From a bacterium (GTDB taxonomy: Bacteria; Spirochaetota; Spirochaetia; JABEVK01): a stretch of 36,570 bases of DNA. Positions 1-8,307 of the stretch are shown here, piece by piece. The notes beneath the pieces were generated by a model, which saw nothing but the letters and a program-made list of their open reading frames with translations, searched no databases and was not told the origin of the DNA. The stretch spans positions 1 to 36,570 of the forward strand of contig JAJXVP010000009.1 in the NCBI GenBank assembly GCA_021782055.1, given 5' to 3'. The translations under genes and the position numbers were made by a program. How positions within the stretch are numbered: position 1 is the first letter of the stretch; every line of letters starts with the position of its first letter.

Positions 1-1
1 C

Positions 2-841
2 GTGCATCCCGAAGATATGAACCAGCTTAAGCAGGGAATCCAAAGCTGTATTTCAGGGCAAAGTCCTGTACTTTCGACCTACTTCCGCATGAAAAACCGA
101 TCGGAAGAATTCTTGTGGATGATGGTTCGAGCGGTTGGTGATTTTGACGATAACGGTAAGTGTTTTGCCTTGGCAGGGTCTTTGACCAATATCACTGCTC
201 ACATGAAAGTTCTTGAAACCCTAACGAAAGACAAGGCTATTCTGTCACGGTACTTTTCTGGTGACCTGTTGGCTCAGCTTCTACAAACAGGCAACTCACG
301 ACTGAGAGAAACCACAGGCAAGGCGGCGATCCTCCAAATCAAAGTTCTTGGAATTCAGAACCTTTGGTTGAGTTTGGGTGCGGCAGCCTACGGTGAATTT
401 CTCAACGAGTTACTGACCGACCTTATGGACTTGGTCTACGGGCACAAAGGAAGCGTTAATAAAATTCTGGGCGATACCCTCCTGGTTAGTTTTGGATGTC
501 CACTTTCTGACGAAAACGATTTAGAGCGTGCGGTCGAATGTGCTCGTGAGCTGTTGGGGTATCGGCAAACCTTTAACGATGTGCGCCCGGACTTTTTGCC
601 AAAAGGCCTCAGTTTGGCCATTGGTCTAGCCTGGGGTGATGTCTTTTCAGCAACTTTAGGGAGTGTTCACCGACTCGAATACACCCTCGTGGGCCGACCT
701 GTACACCGTGCATCGCTACTCCAGCAATTAGCAGAACGAGAGGACCTCTCGCTTTTGATCGATCAGAGCGTATACGCGTTCTTTCCCCTGCGCTTTCCGT
801 TTGTCCGAGCGCCAGGGGAGTTGTGGACGCTAACAGTGTAA
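2..841 (+). CDS. PAS plus degenerate class III nucleotidyl cyclase domain protein, 5' partial
   Basis: The gene enters from the left edge, so its true start is not in the window. Residues 1-75 look like the end of a PAS/PAC sensor domain (DITAHMK-like exit helix). Residues about 80-275 follow the class III adenylate/guanylate cyclase fold: the K.LGD motif near residue 155 keeps one metal aspartate, and the TLVGRPV segment near 226 matches the usual YTVIGDAVN region. Key catalytic residues are replaced. The first metal aspartate (usual FADIVGFT) aligns with Lys in LQIKVLG, the transition-state Asn aligns with His (PVHRA), and the following Arg with Leu (ASLL). Seen: the fold signature and the substitutions. 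Inferred: a non-catalytic, possibly regulatory, cyclase-like domain. It converges with the FecR gene 14 bases away. Confidence 0.8.
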   Translation: MHPEDMNQLKQGIQSCISGQSPVLSTYFRMKNRSEEFLWMMVRAVGDFDDNGKCFALAGSLTNITAHMKVLETLTKDKAILSRYFSGDLLAQLLQTGNSRLRETTGKAAILQIKVLGIQNLWLSLGAAAYGEFLNELLTDLMDLVYGHKGSVNKILGDTLLVSFGCPLSDENDLERAVECARELLGYRQTFNDVRPDFLPKGLSLAIGLAWGDVFSATLGSVHRLEYTLVGRPVHRASLLQQLAEREDLSLLIDQSVYAFFPLRFPFVRAPGELWTLTV

Positions 842-855
842 AAAAAGATGGGAGT

Positions 856-1506
856 CTACTGCACCTGAATTTTAAGTGTAAAAATAGGCGCAGCTAGCCC
901 TGATTTGATGAATTGACTAAGTTCCGAGGTTTCCTCCGGGGACCGGTCTCTGCTTTCCGAAGAAGAAACGACGGACGGTTGAGATACTGTAAGACTCTGA
1001 CTGGCCGAAGAAAACTCGCCTTGGGATACTTCCTGCGACATCCCCAGACCATTTGATAAATCCGCTTGACCGTGCTCAACGAAAAGATTGCTTCCATCAA
1101 AGACATAGGCAGAGTTATGAGCTGTCACCGTAGCCGTGGGACTGGAGACAATCAAAGTGTTGCCAAGTTGTTGATTCGGTTTAACTTCGGCATGAATGTT
1201 TCCCCCGGACAAAAAAAGCTCAATGTTCACACTGTTTTTTTGGGTATCAATTTCTTGTATGGTCAGTTGGGTTAAAGGCTGAAGTTTTACAACTGATCCT
1301 GAAAAGGTGATTTCTGCACGGGAATGGAATCCCGTTGAAACTACCGCCCCAGCAGGTAAGGAACCACCCTGAGTAGCCCGCGTCCAATTTTGGCCAGACA
1401 ACCTGTACTCCACATCACCGCCAAGCAATTTAAGCGAAACCTCGTTCGCCGCGAGAGAAGTAACGCCGACAAGGAACGTGCAAACAATGAAAAGAAGAAG
1501 TTTCAT
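856..1506 (-). CDS. Exported FecR-domain protein
   Basis: This 216-residue protein begins with a clear signal peptide (KLLLFIVCTFLVGVTSLAA) and continues with a FecR-type fold at about residues 24-155: a GGDVEYR start, then LPAGAVVSTG, a hydrophobic strand series, and TVTAH..YVF. The last 60 residues are Ser-rich and low in complexity. FecR domains in exported proteins without a sigma/anti-sigma pair are usually envelope or ligand-sensing modules; no sigma factor lies beside it. It is the last gene of a three-gene minus-strand unit, 11 bases after the predicted barrel gene, with GAGG about 10 bases before its ATG. It probably acts in the periplasm with the two upstream products. The exact role is unknown. 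Confidence 0.75.
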   Translation of the reverse strand: MKLLLFIVCTFLVGVTSLAANEVSLKLLGGDVEYRLSGQNWTRATQGGSLPAGAVVSTGFHSRAEITFSGSVVKLQPLTQLTIQEIDTQKNSVNIELFLSGGNIHAEVKPNQQLGNTLIVSSPTATVTAHNSAYVFDGSNLFVEHGQADLSNGLGMSQEVSQGEFSSASQSLTVSQPSVVSSSESRDRSPEETSELSQFIKSGLAAPIFTLKIQVQ

Positions 1507-1517
1507 TTTTTATGTCC

Positions 1518-2813
1518 TCAAATCTTAAGATTGACTGAAAGGGCTGCAAGCCACTCCCAATGAGAATCTGTGAAGGCTAAACTATAAGGAAGAAATCCTG
1601 CCAAGTTGGTAGCAAAGCTCCATTCGCTCGTGGGGTTCCAGGAACCAAACAGTGAGGCTTCACTTCCTAAGTACGGCTGCATATAGGCTGCGTTCAGATA
1701 GGGTACGTAAGGTTGATAGATAGCATCAGAAACCGCACTGCTAGAGTTTTGGTTTTGTTCGGTAGTTTGGAACAAGGCACCAAGTTTAACCCCACAGCTC
1801 ATATGGGTCAAAGGCTGGCTAGAAATCCCTAAGCTGACCTTCGCTATGTTCCACAAGGTCAGAGAAGTCAGTACATCGGAAGGCCCCGACAGTGTGATGG
1901 GCAAAAATCCATCACCTGCACCCGGCGTGAGCCGAGTGGTATAAATACCGTCTGTAAAAAGTTGCCACTGTGATGGAAATTGCCACGAAGCATGAAAACC
2001 TGCCAATGCCGACAAAGAAGTACTGAGTGGTCCTATGAGAGCAGAACCTGTGACATAAAACCTATAGGTGAGTCGATCGACAGGACCAGTTAACTCCAAA
2101 GTCAGGTAGGTCGTGTGAAGAGTCCCTGCGCCACCAAGATCATATTGGCCCAGAAGTTCGGCTGAAAAATTTTGATGCAGAAAAATCTGCGATACTGAAT
2201 AGTCTAAGAGACCGATGAGTCTTTGTGATGTTGGTTGAAAGAGAAAGGGGTTACCAAAGGTATAATAGATCATCTCGTTGAGATAATCTTGCGAAGACAT
2301 CGTAATTTGACTGTTTGGAATTCCAACGAGTCCTGTGTAGTATCCTTGAAGCGAAAAATGTTGCCTTCCGGTATACCAACCCAGACCCACGCCATCAAGG
2401 CGCGAATTGAGAATCTTGCCCGTAAGGTCTTGTTTTAACCGCCTCCCTGCAAACCAGTCAATTACGCCGGCCTGGGGTAAGGGGATGACTCCTTGAAAAG
2501 AGAATTGAAGCACATCTCCGGTGATATAGGGGTCTGGTAAAGTGGGGGGGAGATAAGGATTATGTTCGGTGGAAAGTAAAGAAGTGCCTAGCACGGCCTG
2601 AAAAGAGGCTTGTGGGCCTAAGGGCGTTGATGCGTGCAGAAGAACTTGGTTGAATTGTAAGGCATTCCAGTCTGTAGCTCCAGAATGTGTGACGGCGGAG
2701 ACATCCTGAGTATCAAAGCCCCAATTCCAGCTAAAAACAGAAGTCGGTACCGTAAAAAGCCAGAATAAGACCAAGATAAACGTGGTTCGCGGCACATTGA
2801 GAATTCGCTTCAT
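1518..2813 (-). CDS. Predicted outer-membrane beta-barrel protein, unknown function
   Basis: I do not recognise a named family. The 431-residue product has a signal peptide (FILVLFWLFTVPTSVFS, residues about 12-28). After it comes a sequence of alternating polar and hydrophobic strands rich in aromatic residues, Gly, Ser and Thr, with short turns and no long helices. It ends in a strand with alternating hydrophobics (WEWLAALSVNLKI), as barrels often do. Its start overlaps the stop of the upstream gene in an ATGA junction, so the two are translationally coupled. The neighbours (a small exported protein and a FecR protein) point to an envelope complex. An outer-membrane location is inferred from pattern, not from a recognised domain. 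Confidence 0.65.
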   Translation of the reverse strand: MKRILNVPRTTFILVLFWLFTVPTSVFSWNWGFDTQDVSAVTHSGATDWNALQFNQVLLHASTPLGPQASFQAVLGTSLLSTEHNPYLPPTLPDPYITGDVLQFSFQGVIPLPQAGVIDWFAGRRLKQDLTGKILNSRLDGVGLGWYTGRQHFSLQGYYTGLVGIPNSQITMSSQDYLNEMIYYTFGNPFLFQPTSQRLIGLLDYSVSQIFLHQNFSAELLGQYDLGGAGTLHTTYLTLELTGPVDRLTYRFYVTGSALIGPLSTSLSALAGFHASWQFPSQWQLFTDGIYTTRLTPGAGDGFLPITLSGPSDVLTSLTLWNIAKVSLGISSQPLTHMSCGVKLGALFQTTEQNQNSSSAVSDAIYQPYVPYLNAAYMQPYLGSEASLFGSWNPTSEWSFATNLAGFLPYSLAFTDSHWEWLAALSVNLKI

Positions 2814-3268
2814 GAGTGTCTTTCCTGTGAAAGTGGTTGGTTCTCGCTAAGGCGATCAAAAATTCTTACCGCTTCGGCTCCGGTTAGGCTTTCATCCGGA
2901 TCAGCTTGAGGTGGAAGAACATTTTTAAAGCGAAGGTCTTGAAAAGCGTAGCGGGGACAAGGAAACAGTGTATACCACATGCCACCGTGTAGTCCAAAAG
3001 CTTTCATAAGCAAGAACGAGTACTGCGAATAGTTGAGGTTCCTTTCAGGGGCGTCTGAGACGGCCCAGCCCAATTGCTTGGCGCGGTCAAAGCATTGTTG
3101 GGGAGAGGCCTCAGACGAAATGTTGTTTGTCCCTACTAAAACCAGATAGGAGGCCTGCCCCCAAGTTATTGTGGGAGAAGTTAAGAGCTTGTCCAAAAAT
3201 GCCGGGGTTTGGGCTCCGCAGGCAAAGGGGTAAAGTAGGAACAAGATGATAGCAAAAGTTCTTTTCAC
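2810..3268 (-). CDS. Small exported protein, possible lipoprotein, of an apparently spirochaete-type family
   Basis: The 152-residue product starts with a short signal peptide (RTFAIILFLLYPFACG). A cysteine at residue 17 sits in FAC, which fits only the relaxed spirochaetal lipobox, so lipidation is possible but unsure. The mature part has an ITWGQASYLVL segment, a YSFLLMKAFGL..GG.WYTLFP block and a C-terminal LTGAEAVRIFDRL helix. From memory this pattern recurs in small exported spirochaete proteins; no function is known to me. GAGGAA lies just before the start. It is first in the minus-strand unit with the barrel and FecR genes, and the barrel gene overlaps its stop by four bases. Confidence 0.65.
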   Translation of the reverse strand: MKRTFAIILFLLYPFACGAQTPAFLDKLLTSPTITWGQASYLVLVGTNNISSEASPQQCFDRAKQLGWAVSDAPERNLNYSQYSFLLMKAFGLHGGMWYTLFPCPRYAFQDLRFKNVLPPQADPDESLTGAEAVRIFDRLSENQPLSQERHS

Positions 3269-3308
3269 GGCTTCCTCTAGTTCTGAATTTCTTCCTGTAC
3301 TATACTAC

Positions 3309-3314
3309 ATTATA
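3309..3314 (-). promoter_or_regulatory. -10 hexamer of the envelope operon
   Basis: A perfect TATAAT on the minus strand lies 40 bases before the ATG of the small exported protein, giving a leader of about 34 bases that holds a GAGGAA ribosome site. No good -35 hexamer is seen at 17 bases. The 96-base gap is shared with the divergent fibronectin-domain gene, whose ATG is preceded by TAAGGTG. Confidence 0.45.
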
Positions 3315-3364
3315 CAAAAATCTCTAGAATAGGCGATGATTTTTCGACAATCGTAAGGTGCACA

Positions 3365-4897
3365 ATGACTGCAATTAGAATAATCCTTGAAAAATTCCGT
3401 TTGACGACGTTGACGGTCTTTTTAGTTGTTTTAGGGCTTTCGTGCCAATTGCCTGTAAGGGTAGCTCCAGCCGCAACTGCACGAGTCTCGGTTCAGTTAC
3501 CGAACACTGCTTCGTTTTCTCGCCTTCTTTTGCCCGCCATCACCTCGATAAGTTTGACAGCTATTGATGCCCAAGGACATACACAGGCACAAGCACAACC
3601 GTTTGTTACCGGTACGTCTTCAGTTCTATTTTCCTTAAACCTTCTTCCGGGTGTCAGCTACACCTTAAATGCTCAAGCGTTTGACGCGAACAGTACACTC
3701 ATTTTGCAGGCTAGTGCTGTGCTTTCGGTGGAACAGACGAACAGTTCTGTAACTTTGTTGCTTTTGCCGACTCAAACGCTGTCACTTACACTCAACACAC
3801 CGAATCAAGAGACGATTCCTGCGCACGGAAGTTCGTCCTTCAGTTTACCCTTGCAACCAGCAGGGTCAGTAAACTCGGTACTTCTTTGTGTGCCCACTGG
3901 TCTGACGGCGTTTGCTCAAACTCCCGACGGAAGTCCTTTAACTGTTGTGCCCCTAAACTCAGATGTGGACACAACGGAGATCAATAGTATCCCTGTCAAT
4001 GCGACCAGCTTGTTGTTAACTTTGGCAAATTCAACAACTTCATCCCTGACAACTACCGTGCTCGTAATACCAACAAATCTTGCTGAAACCCTTGCACCGA
4101 CTGGGCTTGTTGTCATGGCTGGTAACTATCAAGTGAACCTAAGCTGGAACCCTGTGCCCAACGCGACAGGATACAATGTGTACTACTCACCAGAACCGAG
4201 TGGGCCGTTTACTCTTTTAAAAACGTTATTAGCAACAACGAATTACCAAGCTACTAGACCAAACGGTGTCACGTCCTATTACGAAGTCACAGCAATTAAT
4301 AGCTATGGAGAATCGGCGGCTACAGCGGTACAAAGCGGTACGCCGCAAACGCCAGGCAGTGGAGCTCCAACCCAATTGTCTGCTGCTGCCGGTGATCAGA
4401 CCGTCGTCCTAAGTTGGTTACCTGTTACGGGAGCAGTGGCGTATAATGTGTATCGTTCGACAGTACCTGGTCAGCAGGGTATTAAAATTAATTCCTCTAG
4501 TGTCACCGGAACCAGTTTCGACGATACAGGTCTTTCAAATGGTCAAACTTATTATTATGAAGTAACCGCTGTTAGCAGTGTCGAATCGGCACCGTCAGCT
4601 CAGCAAGTGGCAACACCACTGGCGTTGCTTGCCGCTCCTAGTGGTTTATCTGTTATCGCAGGCTCCGGTAGTGCCGTCTTGAGCTGGAACACGCAGTCTG
4701 GTGCGTCGGGTTATAACGTTTACCGATCGAAAGTTAATGGTGAGCAGGGAATAAAAATTACCTCATTTGGGTTCAGTAATACGGTTTATACCGATCCGAA
4801 TGCGTCAGCATCAACGACGTATTACTATGAGGTAACTGCAGTGAACCCTGCCGGGGAATCCGTGCCCACGGCAACAATAAGCGTCACACCACAGTGA
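3365..4897 (+). CDS. Putative lipoprotein with three fibronectin type III domains
   Basis: The 510-residue product has a signal peptide ending in VLGLSC, a relaxed spirochaetal lipobox with Cys at about residue 27, so it is probably anchored in the inner or outer membrane. Residues about 30-240 are a Ser/Thr-rich beta region with no clear family. Three fibronectin type III domains follow at about 243-328, 334-418 and 423-509. Each begins AP(T/S).L, has a V.LSW core, a GYNVY or AYNVY strand and ends with YYEVTA. The second and third are the most alike (both carry a VYRS..GQQGIK/GEQGIK segment), which suggests recent domain duplication. Such proteins usually bind surface partners or polysaccharide. 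It is divergent from the barrel operon. TAAGGTG four bases before the ATG supports this start. Confidence 0.75.
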   Translation: MTAIRIILEKFRLTTLTVFLVVLGLSCQLPVRVAPAATARVSVQLPNTASFSRLLLPAITSISLTAIDAQGHTQAQAQPFVTGTSSVLFSLNLLPGVSYTLNAQAFDANSTLILQASAVLSVEQTNSSVTLLLLPTQTLSLTLNTPNQETIPAHGSSSFSLPLQPAGSVNSVLLCVPTGLTAFAQTPDGSPLTVVPLNSDVDTTEINSIPVNATSLLLTLANSTTSSLTTTVLVIPTNLAETLAPTGLVVMAGNYQVNLSWNPVPNATGYNVYYSPEPSGPFTLLKTLLATTNYQATRPNGVTSYYEVTAINSYGESAATAVQSGTPQTPGSGAPTQLSAAAGDQTVVLSWLPVTGAVAYNVYRSTVPGQQGIKINSSSVTGTSFDDTGLSNGQTYYYEVTAVSSVESAPSAQQVATPLALLAAPSGLSVIAGSGSAVLSWNTQSGASGYNVYRSKVNGEQGIKITSFGFSNTVYTDPNASASTTYYYEVTAVNPAGESVPTATISVTPQ

Positions 4898-4930
4898 CGG
4901 CGGTAATTTTCCTCTCCCCCCTGGTATGAG

Positions 4931-4936
4931 TATACT
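4931..4936 (+). promoter_or_regulatory. -10 hexamer of a probable leaderless promoter for the OYE/zur unit
   Basis: TATACT (5/6 to consensus) ends six bases before the ATG at 4943, so transcription would start at or next to the start codon. There is no purine-rich ribosome site between. No convincing -35 hexamer is seen, which lowers confidence. Confidence 0.45.
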
Positions 4937-4942
4937 GAAAGC

Positions 4943-6013
4943 ATGAGTGAACAAAACCTTGAACCAATTCTTCAACCGCTGACCTTACGGGGGCTTACCT
5001 TGCCCCATCGGGTCGCAATGTCACCTATGTGCCAGTACTCTGCCGAGAATGGCTTCCCGACGGCCTGGCACTTTCGTCACTACGCCGAACGCGCCGTGGG
5101 TGGGGCTTCGTTGGTCATTTTAGAAGCCACCGCTGTTCGTCCCGAGGGTCGCATCTCGCCGGACGACTTGGGAATTTGGGACGATGAGCATGCCCAAGCT
5201 TTGGCAAAGCTGGTTGATCAGCTTCATGATCTGGGAGTAGCCGTTGGGGTCCAGTTAGCCCACGCCGGGCGTAAAGCCTCGGTCGCGGCACCCTGGAAAT
5301 CTGGCAAAGCCCTTGCGCCCCACCAGGGGGGGTGGACGGTTCGCGCCCCTAGTGCCGTGCCCTTTGCCGAAGGAGACCCGGTGCCGTCGGCTCTGTCGAG
5401 TGACGAAATTGCTCAGGTGCTTGAGGCCTTTGCCGCAGGTGCTCGCCGGGCCCATCAGGCAGGGTTTGACGTGATTGAATTGCACTCTGCTCACGGCTAC
5501 CTTTTGCATCAGTTTCTTTCACCTCTGGCCAATCAGCGCTCTGATGCCTGGGGGGGGAGCTTTGACGGGCGCGCCCGGTTGGCCATCGAAACCGCTCGGG
5601 CTCTGCGTTCTGTGTGGCCGGCCGAAAAGCCACTCTTGGCGCGGGTTTCCGCTACCGATTGGACTCAGGGCGGTTGGACACCCGACGAAACCGTCAAGCT
5701 GGCCCGCTTGTGGAAAGCCGAAGGAGTTGACTTGGTGGACGTCTCGTCAGGCGGCGTGGTTCCCGGGGTAAAGATTCCCCTGGGGCCTGGTTACCAGGTG
5801 CCTTTTGCCGCTCAAGTTCGTGCCGAGGCCACCATTCCCACAGCGGCGGTGGGCCTATTGCACGACTGGCAACAGATCTCGGACGTGGTAGCTCAGGGGC
5901 AAGCTGACCTCATCTTGTTGGGTCGTCAACTGCTCCGCGACCCCTATTGGTTGCTCAGGCATCTACCAGCCAGCTTCAACAAGGTTCCGCCACAGTATCA
6001 GAGGGCGTTTTAA
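4943..6013 (+). CDS. NADH:flavin oxidoreductase, Old Yellow Enzyme of the YqjM class
   Basis: The 356-residue product is a TIM-barrel FMN enzyme that reduces activated C=C bonds of enones with NAD(P)H. The YqjM-type signature is complete: PMCQYSA with Cys30, WHFRHYAERAVGG near 42-55, LVILEATAV, SPDDLGIW, VQLAHAGRK near 104, the catalytic histidine pair ELHSAHGYL (His181, His184), NQRSDAWGGS, and a C-terminal LILLGRQLLRDP phosphate-binding region. The length matches YqjM/XenA (about 340-360). It probably acts in detoxification or oxidative stress; the substrate cannot be read from sequence. It heads a unit with the Zur-type regulator, whose ATG follows its stop after 11 bases. No ribosome site precedes it, and a TATACT sits six bases upstream. 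Confidence 0.92.
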   Translation: MSEQNLEPILQPLTLRGLTLPHRVAMSPMCQYSAENGFPTAWHFRHYAERAVGGASLVILEATAVRPEGRISPDDLGIWDDEHAQALAKLVDQLHDLGVAVGVQLAHAGRKASVAAPWKSGKALAPHQGGWTVRAPSAVPFAEGDPVPSALSSDEIAQVLEAFAAGARRAHQAGFDVIELHSAHGYLLHQFLSPLANQRSDAWGGSFDGRARLAIETARALRSVWPAEKPLLARVSATDWTQGGWTPDETVKLARLWKAEGVDLVDVSSGGVVPGVKIPLGPGYQVPFAAQVRAEATIPTAAVGLLHDWQQISDVVAQGQADLILLGRQLLRDPYWLLRHLPASFNKVPPQYQRAF

Positions 6014-6024
6014 GGGCGCAGGCC

Positions 6025-6582
6025 ATGAGCGAAGACCAAGGCTTTTATGTTCAGAAAATCGAGGCGGCTCTTGATCAGCTGGGGGAACGACGAACCCGGC
6101 CCCGGCACTTGATGGCCGAGCGCCTGGGCTTTCTTGCGGCTAGTGGACAGGGCTTTACCGCCGATGAGTTGTGGCAGTCTTTGCGTGGCGACAACCCCAC
6201 CTTGGGCCGAGCCACCGTCTTTCGCACCGTGAGACGGCTGGTCGAGGTCCAGGTCGTCGACCTGATCGATTTTCTTGACGGAACCAAGCTTTACCGGGTT
6301 TGCGGTGAGGTGCTCAACGCCTTGGGGCATCACCATCACCTGGCTTGCCTCAGCTGTCACTCCATTCGCGAGTTTAGCTTTTGCTTACCCCAAGACCAGC
6401 TCGAAGCGGTAAGCCGTGACAATCACTTTCACGTTCAAGCCCACTCGTTAACCTTGTATGGGGTATGCGAAAGTTGTCAGCCGAGCTCGCAGCCTACGGT
6501 GTCACAGGATGGCCCAATGCCGCCTGGTGTCCCAGAGCCGCCGCCAAGCGGTTCAGCTGACCCCCCAGCCACGCTGGCATAG
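6025..6582 (+). CDS. zur: Fur-family regulator, probably Zur (zinc uptake regulator)
   Basis: The 185-residue product has the Fur layout. A winged helix spans about residues 15-90 (F.A.ELW, then GRATVFRTVRRLVE as recognition region). The metal-binding and dimer domain carries HHHHLACLSC (His102-105, Cys108, Cys111) and a second pair CESC (Cys148, Cys151) for structural zinc. I chose ATG 6025 because it follows an AAGGG site and gives family length; an upstream in-frame start would lie inside the OYE gene. The last 33 residues are Pro/Ser-rich and unlike the family. They are read from DNA that overlaps the end of znuA on the other strand by 89 bases. Position beside a zinc-type importer supports Zur rather than Fur or PerR. 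Confidence 0.85.
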   Translation: MSEDQGFYVQKIEAALDQLGERRTRPRHLMAERLGFLAASGQGFTADELWQSLRGDNPTLGRATVFRTVRRLVEVQVVDLIDFLDGTKLYRVCGEVLNALGHHHHLACLSCHSIREFSFCLPQDQLEAVSRDNHFHVQAHSLTLYGVCESCQPSSQPTVSQDGPMPPGVPEPPPSGSADPPATLA

Positions 6583-7420
6583 GGCCGTGACTCATCGTTT
6601 CGGTGATGGGGACTACAGGTATACCCGCCGAGGCCGCGAGTTTTTGAAGCTTATCGACCAGCGGGCTCAGGGTTTGCTCATTGATCACCAGAACTTTGAT
6701 GGCATGCGACCGAATTTGCTGTTCAACTTTATAAGTATCTTGAAGCGAGGGGTCGGTACCCTCGGCCACCGCCTTCATAAACGCGAAGGGTGTCAACACG
6801 TTGAGGCCTAAATCGCCTGTCTGATACAAAAAGATAGTTTCAGTCAGTCCAATCGGGGTGTGGTTCAGCTTGAGTTTGAGCTGAGCCATCTGTTGGCGAA
6901 GGTTTTGCCACTCTGTGAGCAGTTTAGCGGCATTGGCGGCAAAGTACGCCGCGTGAGAGGGGTCTAGCTGGGTTAAAGCGGCAGCTAGCGCACGTGTCAG
7001 TGCCACGTCGTTGGTGACGCCATACCAAATATGCTCGTTCTCGGGGAGTTTTTCGGGCGCAAGATCCCAAGCCGTCAGCACCACTCGCTTCGAAGAGGGG
7101 GAGGCGGCCAGCAGTTTGTTCATCCAGGTGTCGTACCCGCCGCCGTTCTTTATCACGAGGTGGGCCTCGGCCACGTCTTTGGCGTCGGCGATGTTGGCCT
7201 CGTACTCGTGGGGGTCAAGGTTCGGGTTGTTCATCAAGCTGACCACACGCACCTGGTCGCCGCCGACTTGCTTAGCAATGTCGCCCCAAAAGTTTTCTGC
7301 GGCAACGACCAGCAGTTTTGTCCCCGAAACCGGGTGTTGTGGGGCACAAGACGTTAAAACGGCGAAAGACAAGCTTACAACGATTGAGCTGAGGGCTAGG
7401 CGCAAAACAGGGTTTTTCAT
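6494..7420 (-). CDS. znuA: Metal ABC transporter substrate-binding lipoprotein (ZnuA-like)
   Basis: The 308-residue product is a cluster A-I metal-binding protein. It has a signal peptide with lipobox LTSC (Cys25), then AAENFWGDIAKQVGGD and the NLDPHEYE motif with His71. A second ligand-like His130 lies in ENEHIWYG. At the position where ZnuA has its third histidine there is Glu194 (LTETIFLYQ), as in Mn-binding PsaA. The C-terminal acidic ligand is probably Glu274 (PITETM). There is no His-rich loop. It captures divalent metal outside the inner membrane and feeds the two permeases. It is the last gene of the unit ATPase-permease-permease-SBP, 17 bases after the second permease, with AAGGAGAT before its ATG. 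Its final codons overlap the regulator gene on the other strand. Confidence 0.88.
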   Translation of the reverse strand: MKNPVLRLALSSIVVSLSFAVLTSCAPQHPVSGTKLLVVAAENFWGDIAKQVGGDQVRVVSLMNNPNLDPHEYEANIADAKDVAEAHLVIKNGGGYDTWMNKLLAASPSSKRVVLTAWDLAPEKLPENEHIWYGVTNDVALTRALAAALTQLDPSHAAYFAANAAKLLTEWQNLRQQMAQLKLKLNHTPIGLTETIFLYQTGDLGLNVLTPFAFMKAVAEGTDPSLQDTYKVEQQIRSHAIKVLVINEQTLSPLVDKLQKLAASAGIPVVPITETMSHGPMPAWLGGQLNRLAAALGHQAALGHPVTP

Positions 7421-7437
7421 GATTTGAGTAATCTCCT

Positions 7438-8307
7438 TTATTCCTGAGGGGTGACTTCACGGCTGTGTTGACACCGAACGGTGTCCCGTCGGCGCTGGCT
7501 TCGGGCCGGTAAAGAAGCAAAGTACAAGCCCGCTGACAAAATCGCCATAAAAAAGCTGGCGGGAATATGTCCCATGGGAACAAAAAAGGCCGCCGCTAGG
7601 CCTACCCAGGCGATCCCCACGGCAAACAGCAGGCTGGCTGCCAGGGCCTGGTAGGGGCGTCTGAAAAAGTTTAGGGCGGCTGTGGCCGGGGCAATCAGCA
7701 GCGCTGAGGTTAACAGGGCTCCTACGACCAGTAGGGTTACTGAAGCGGCAAGGGCCAAAATCAGCAAAAAGCCCAGAGCTAAGGCTTTGACAGGAACACC
7801 CCGACTTTGGGCTAAAATGGGGTCCATCGAGGCGAAAAGGAGTGGTCTGAACAGAAGGGCCAATACCGTCAGCGAGACAACGCAGAATACCCCAGCCAAA
7901 ATCACACTGCCGGTGGTGATACTGGCCAACGAGCCAAAGAGCAGACCCAGACCCCAACTGGCGTGCGAGGCTCCCGATTGTGTCGAAAGGTTTAAAAAAA
8001 GCACCCCTAGCCCCAACGCAAAGGACAACACTATGCCGGTTTCAATGTCCCGCCCTTTCAGGCGGTCGTTGAGGGAGCCTAGGCCCAACACGGCCAAAAG
8101 CGAAAATCCGGCCATACCGGCCAGGGGGTTAACACCGGCTAATGCGGCCCCGGAAGCCCCCGCGAACCCGATGTCGGTCAGTGCCTCGCCGGTAAAGGCC
8201 AGTGCGCGTAGCGAAAGAAAGAACCCAGCGGCTCCTGCTGCAAGGGCTGCTGCCGTTGCACCAGCCACGGCGTTCCAAAAAAGTGCTGAAGTCCAAAAGC
8301 TGGTCAT
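7438..8307 (-). CDS. Metal ABC transporter permease (ZnuB family), second copy
   Basis: This 289-residue hydrophobic protein of the ABC-3 family has about eight membrane helices: an N-terminal pair around LSLRALAFTGEALTDIGFAG, a central GRDIETGIVLSFALGLGVLF block, and a SRGVPVKALALGFLLI coupling region near residue 165. It begins with an ATGA overlap with the upstream permease and an AGGAGG ribosome site, so the two are made in step. Two different permeases suggest a heterodimeric channel with the neighbouring ATPase. The last 25 residues are basic and polar and probably cytoplasmic. Confidence 0.88.
   Translation of the reverse strand: MTSFWTSALFWNAVAGATAAALAAGAAGFFLSLRALAFTGEALTDIGFAGASGAALAGVNPLAGMAGFSLLAVLGLGSLNDRLKGRDIETGIVLSFALGLGVLFLNLSTQSGASHASWGLGLLFGSLASITTGSVILAGVFCVVSLTVLALLFRPLLFASMDPILAQSRGVPVKALALGFLLILALAASVTLLVVGALLTSALLIAPATAALNFFRRPYQALAASLLFAVGIAWVGLAAAFFVPMGHIPASFFMAILSAGLYFASLPARSQRRRDTVRCQHSREVTPQE

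Noticed and set aside
4088..4897. DNA-level tandem repeats in the lipoprotein gene
   Set aside because: The similarity is between fibronectin type III domains at protein level; the DNA copies are diverged and are not a tandem array.
6458..6811. Plus-strand open frame of 117 codons between zur and znuA
   Set aside because: It is largely antisense to znuA and partly overlaps zur in another frame; no ribosome site or family likeness was seen.
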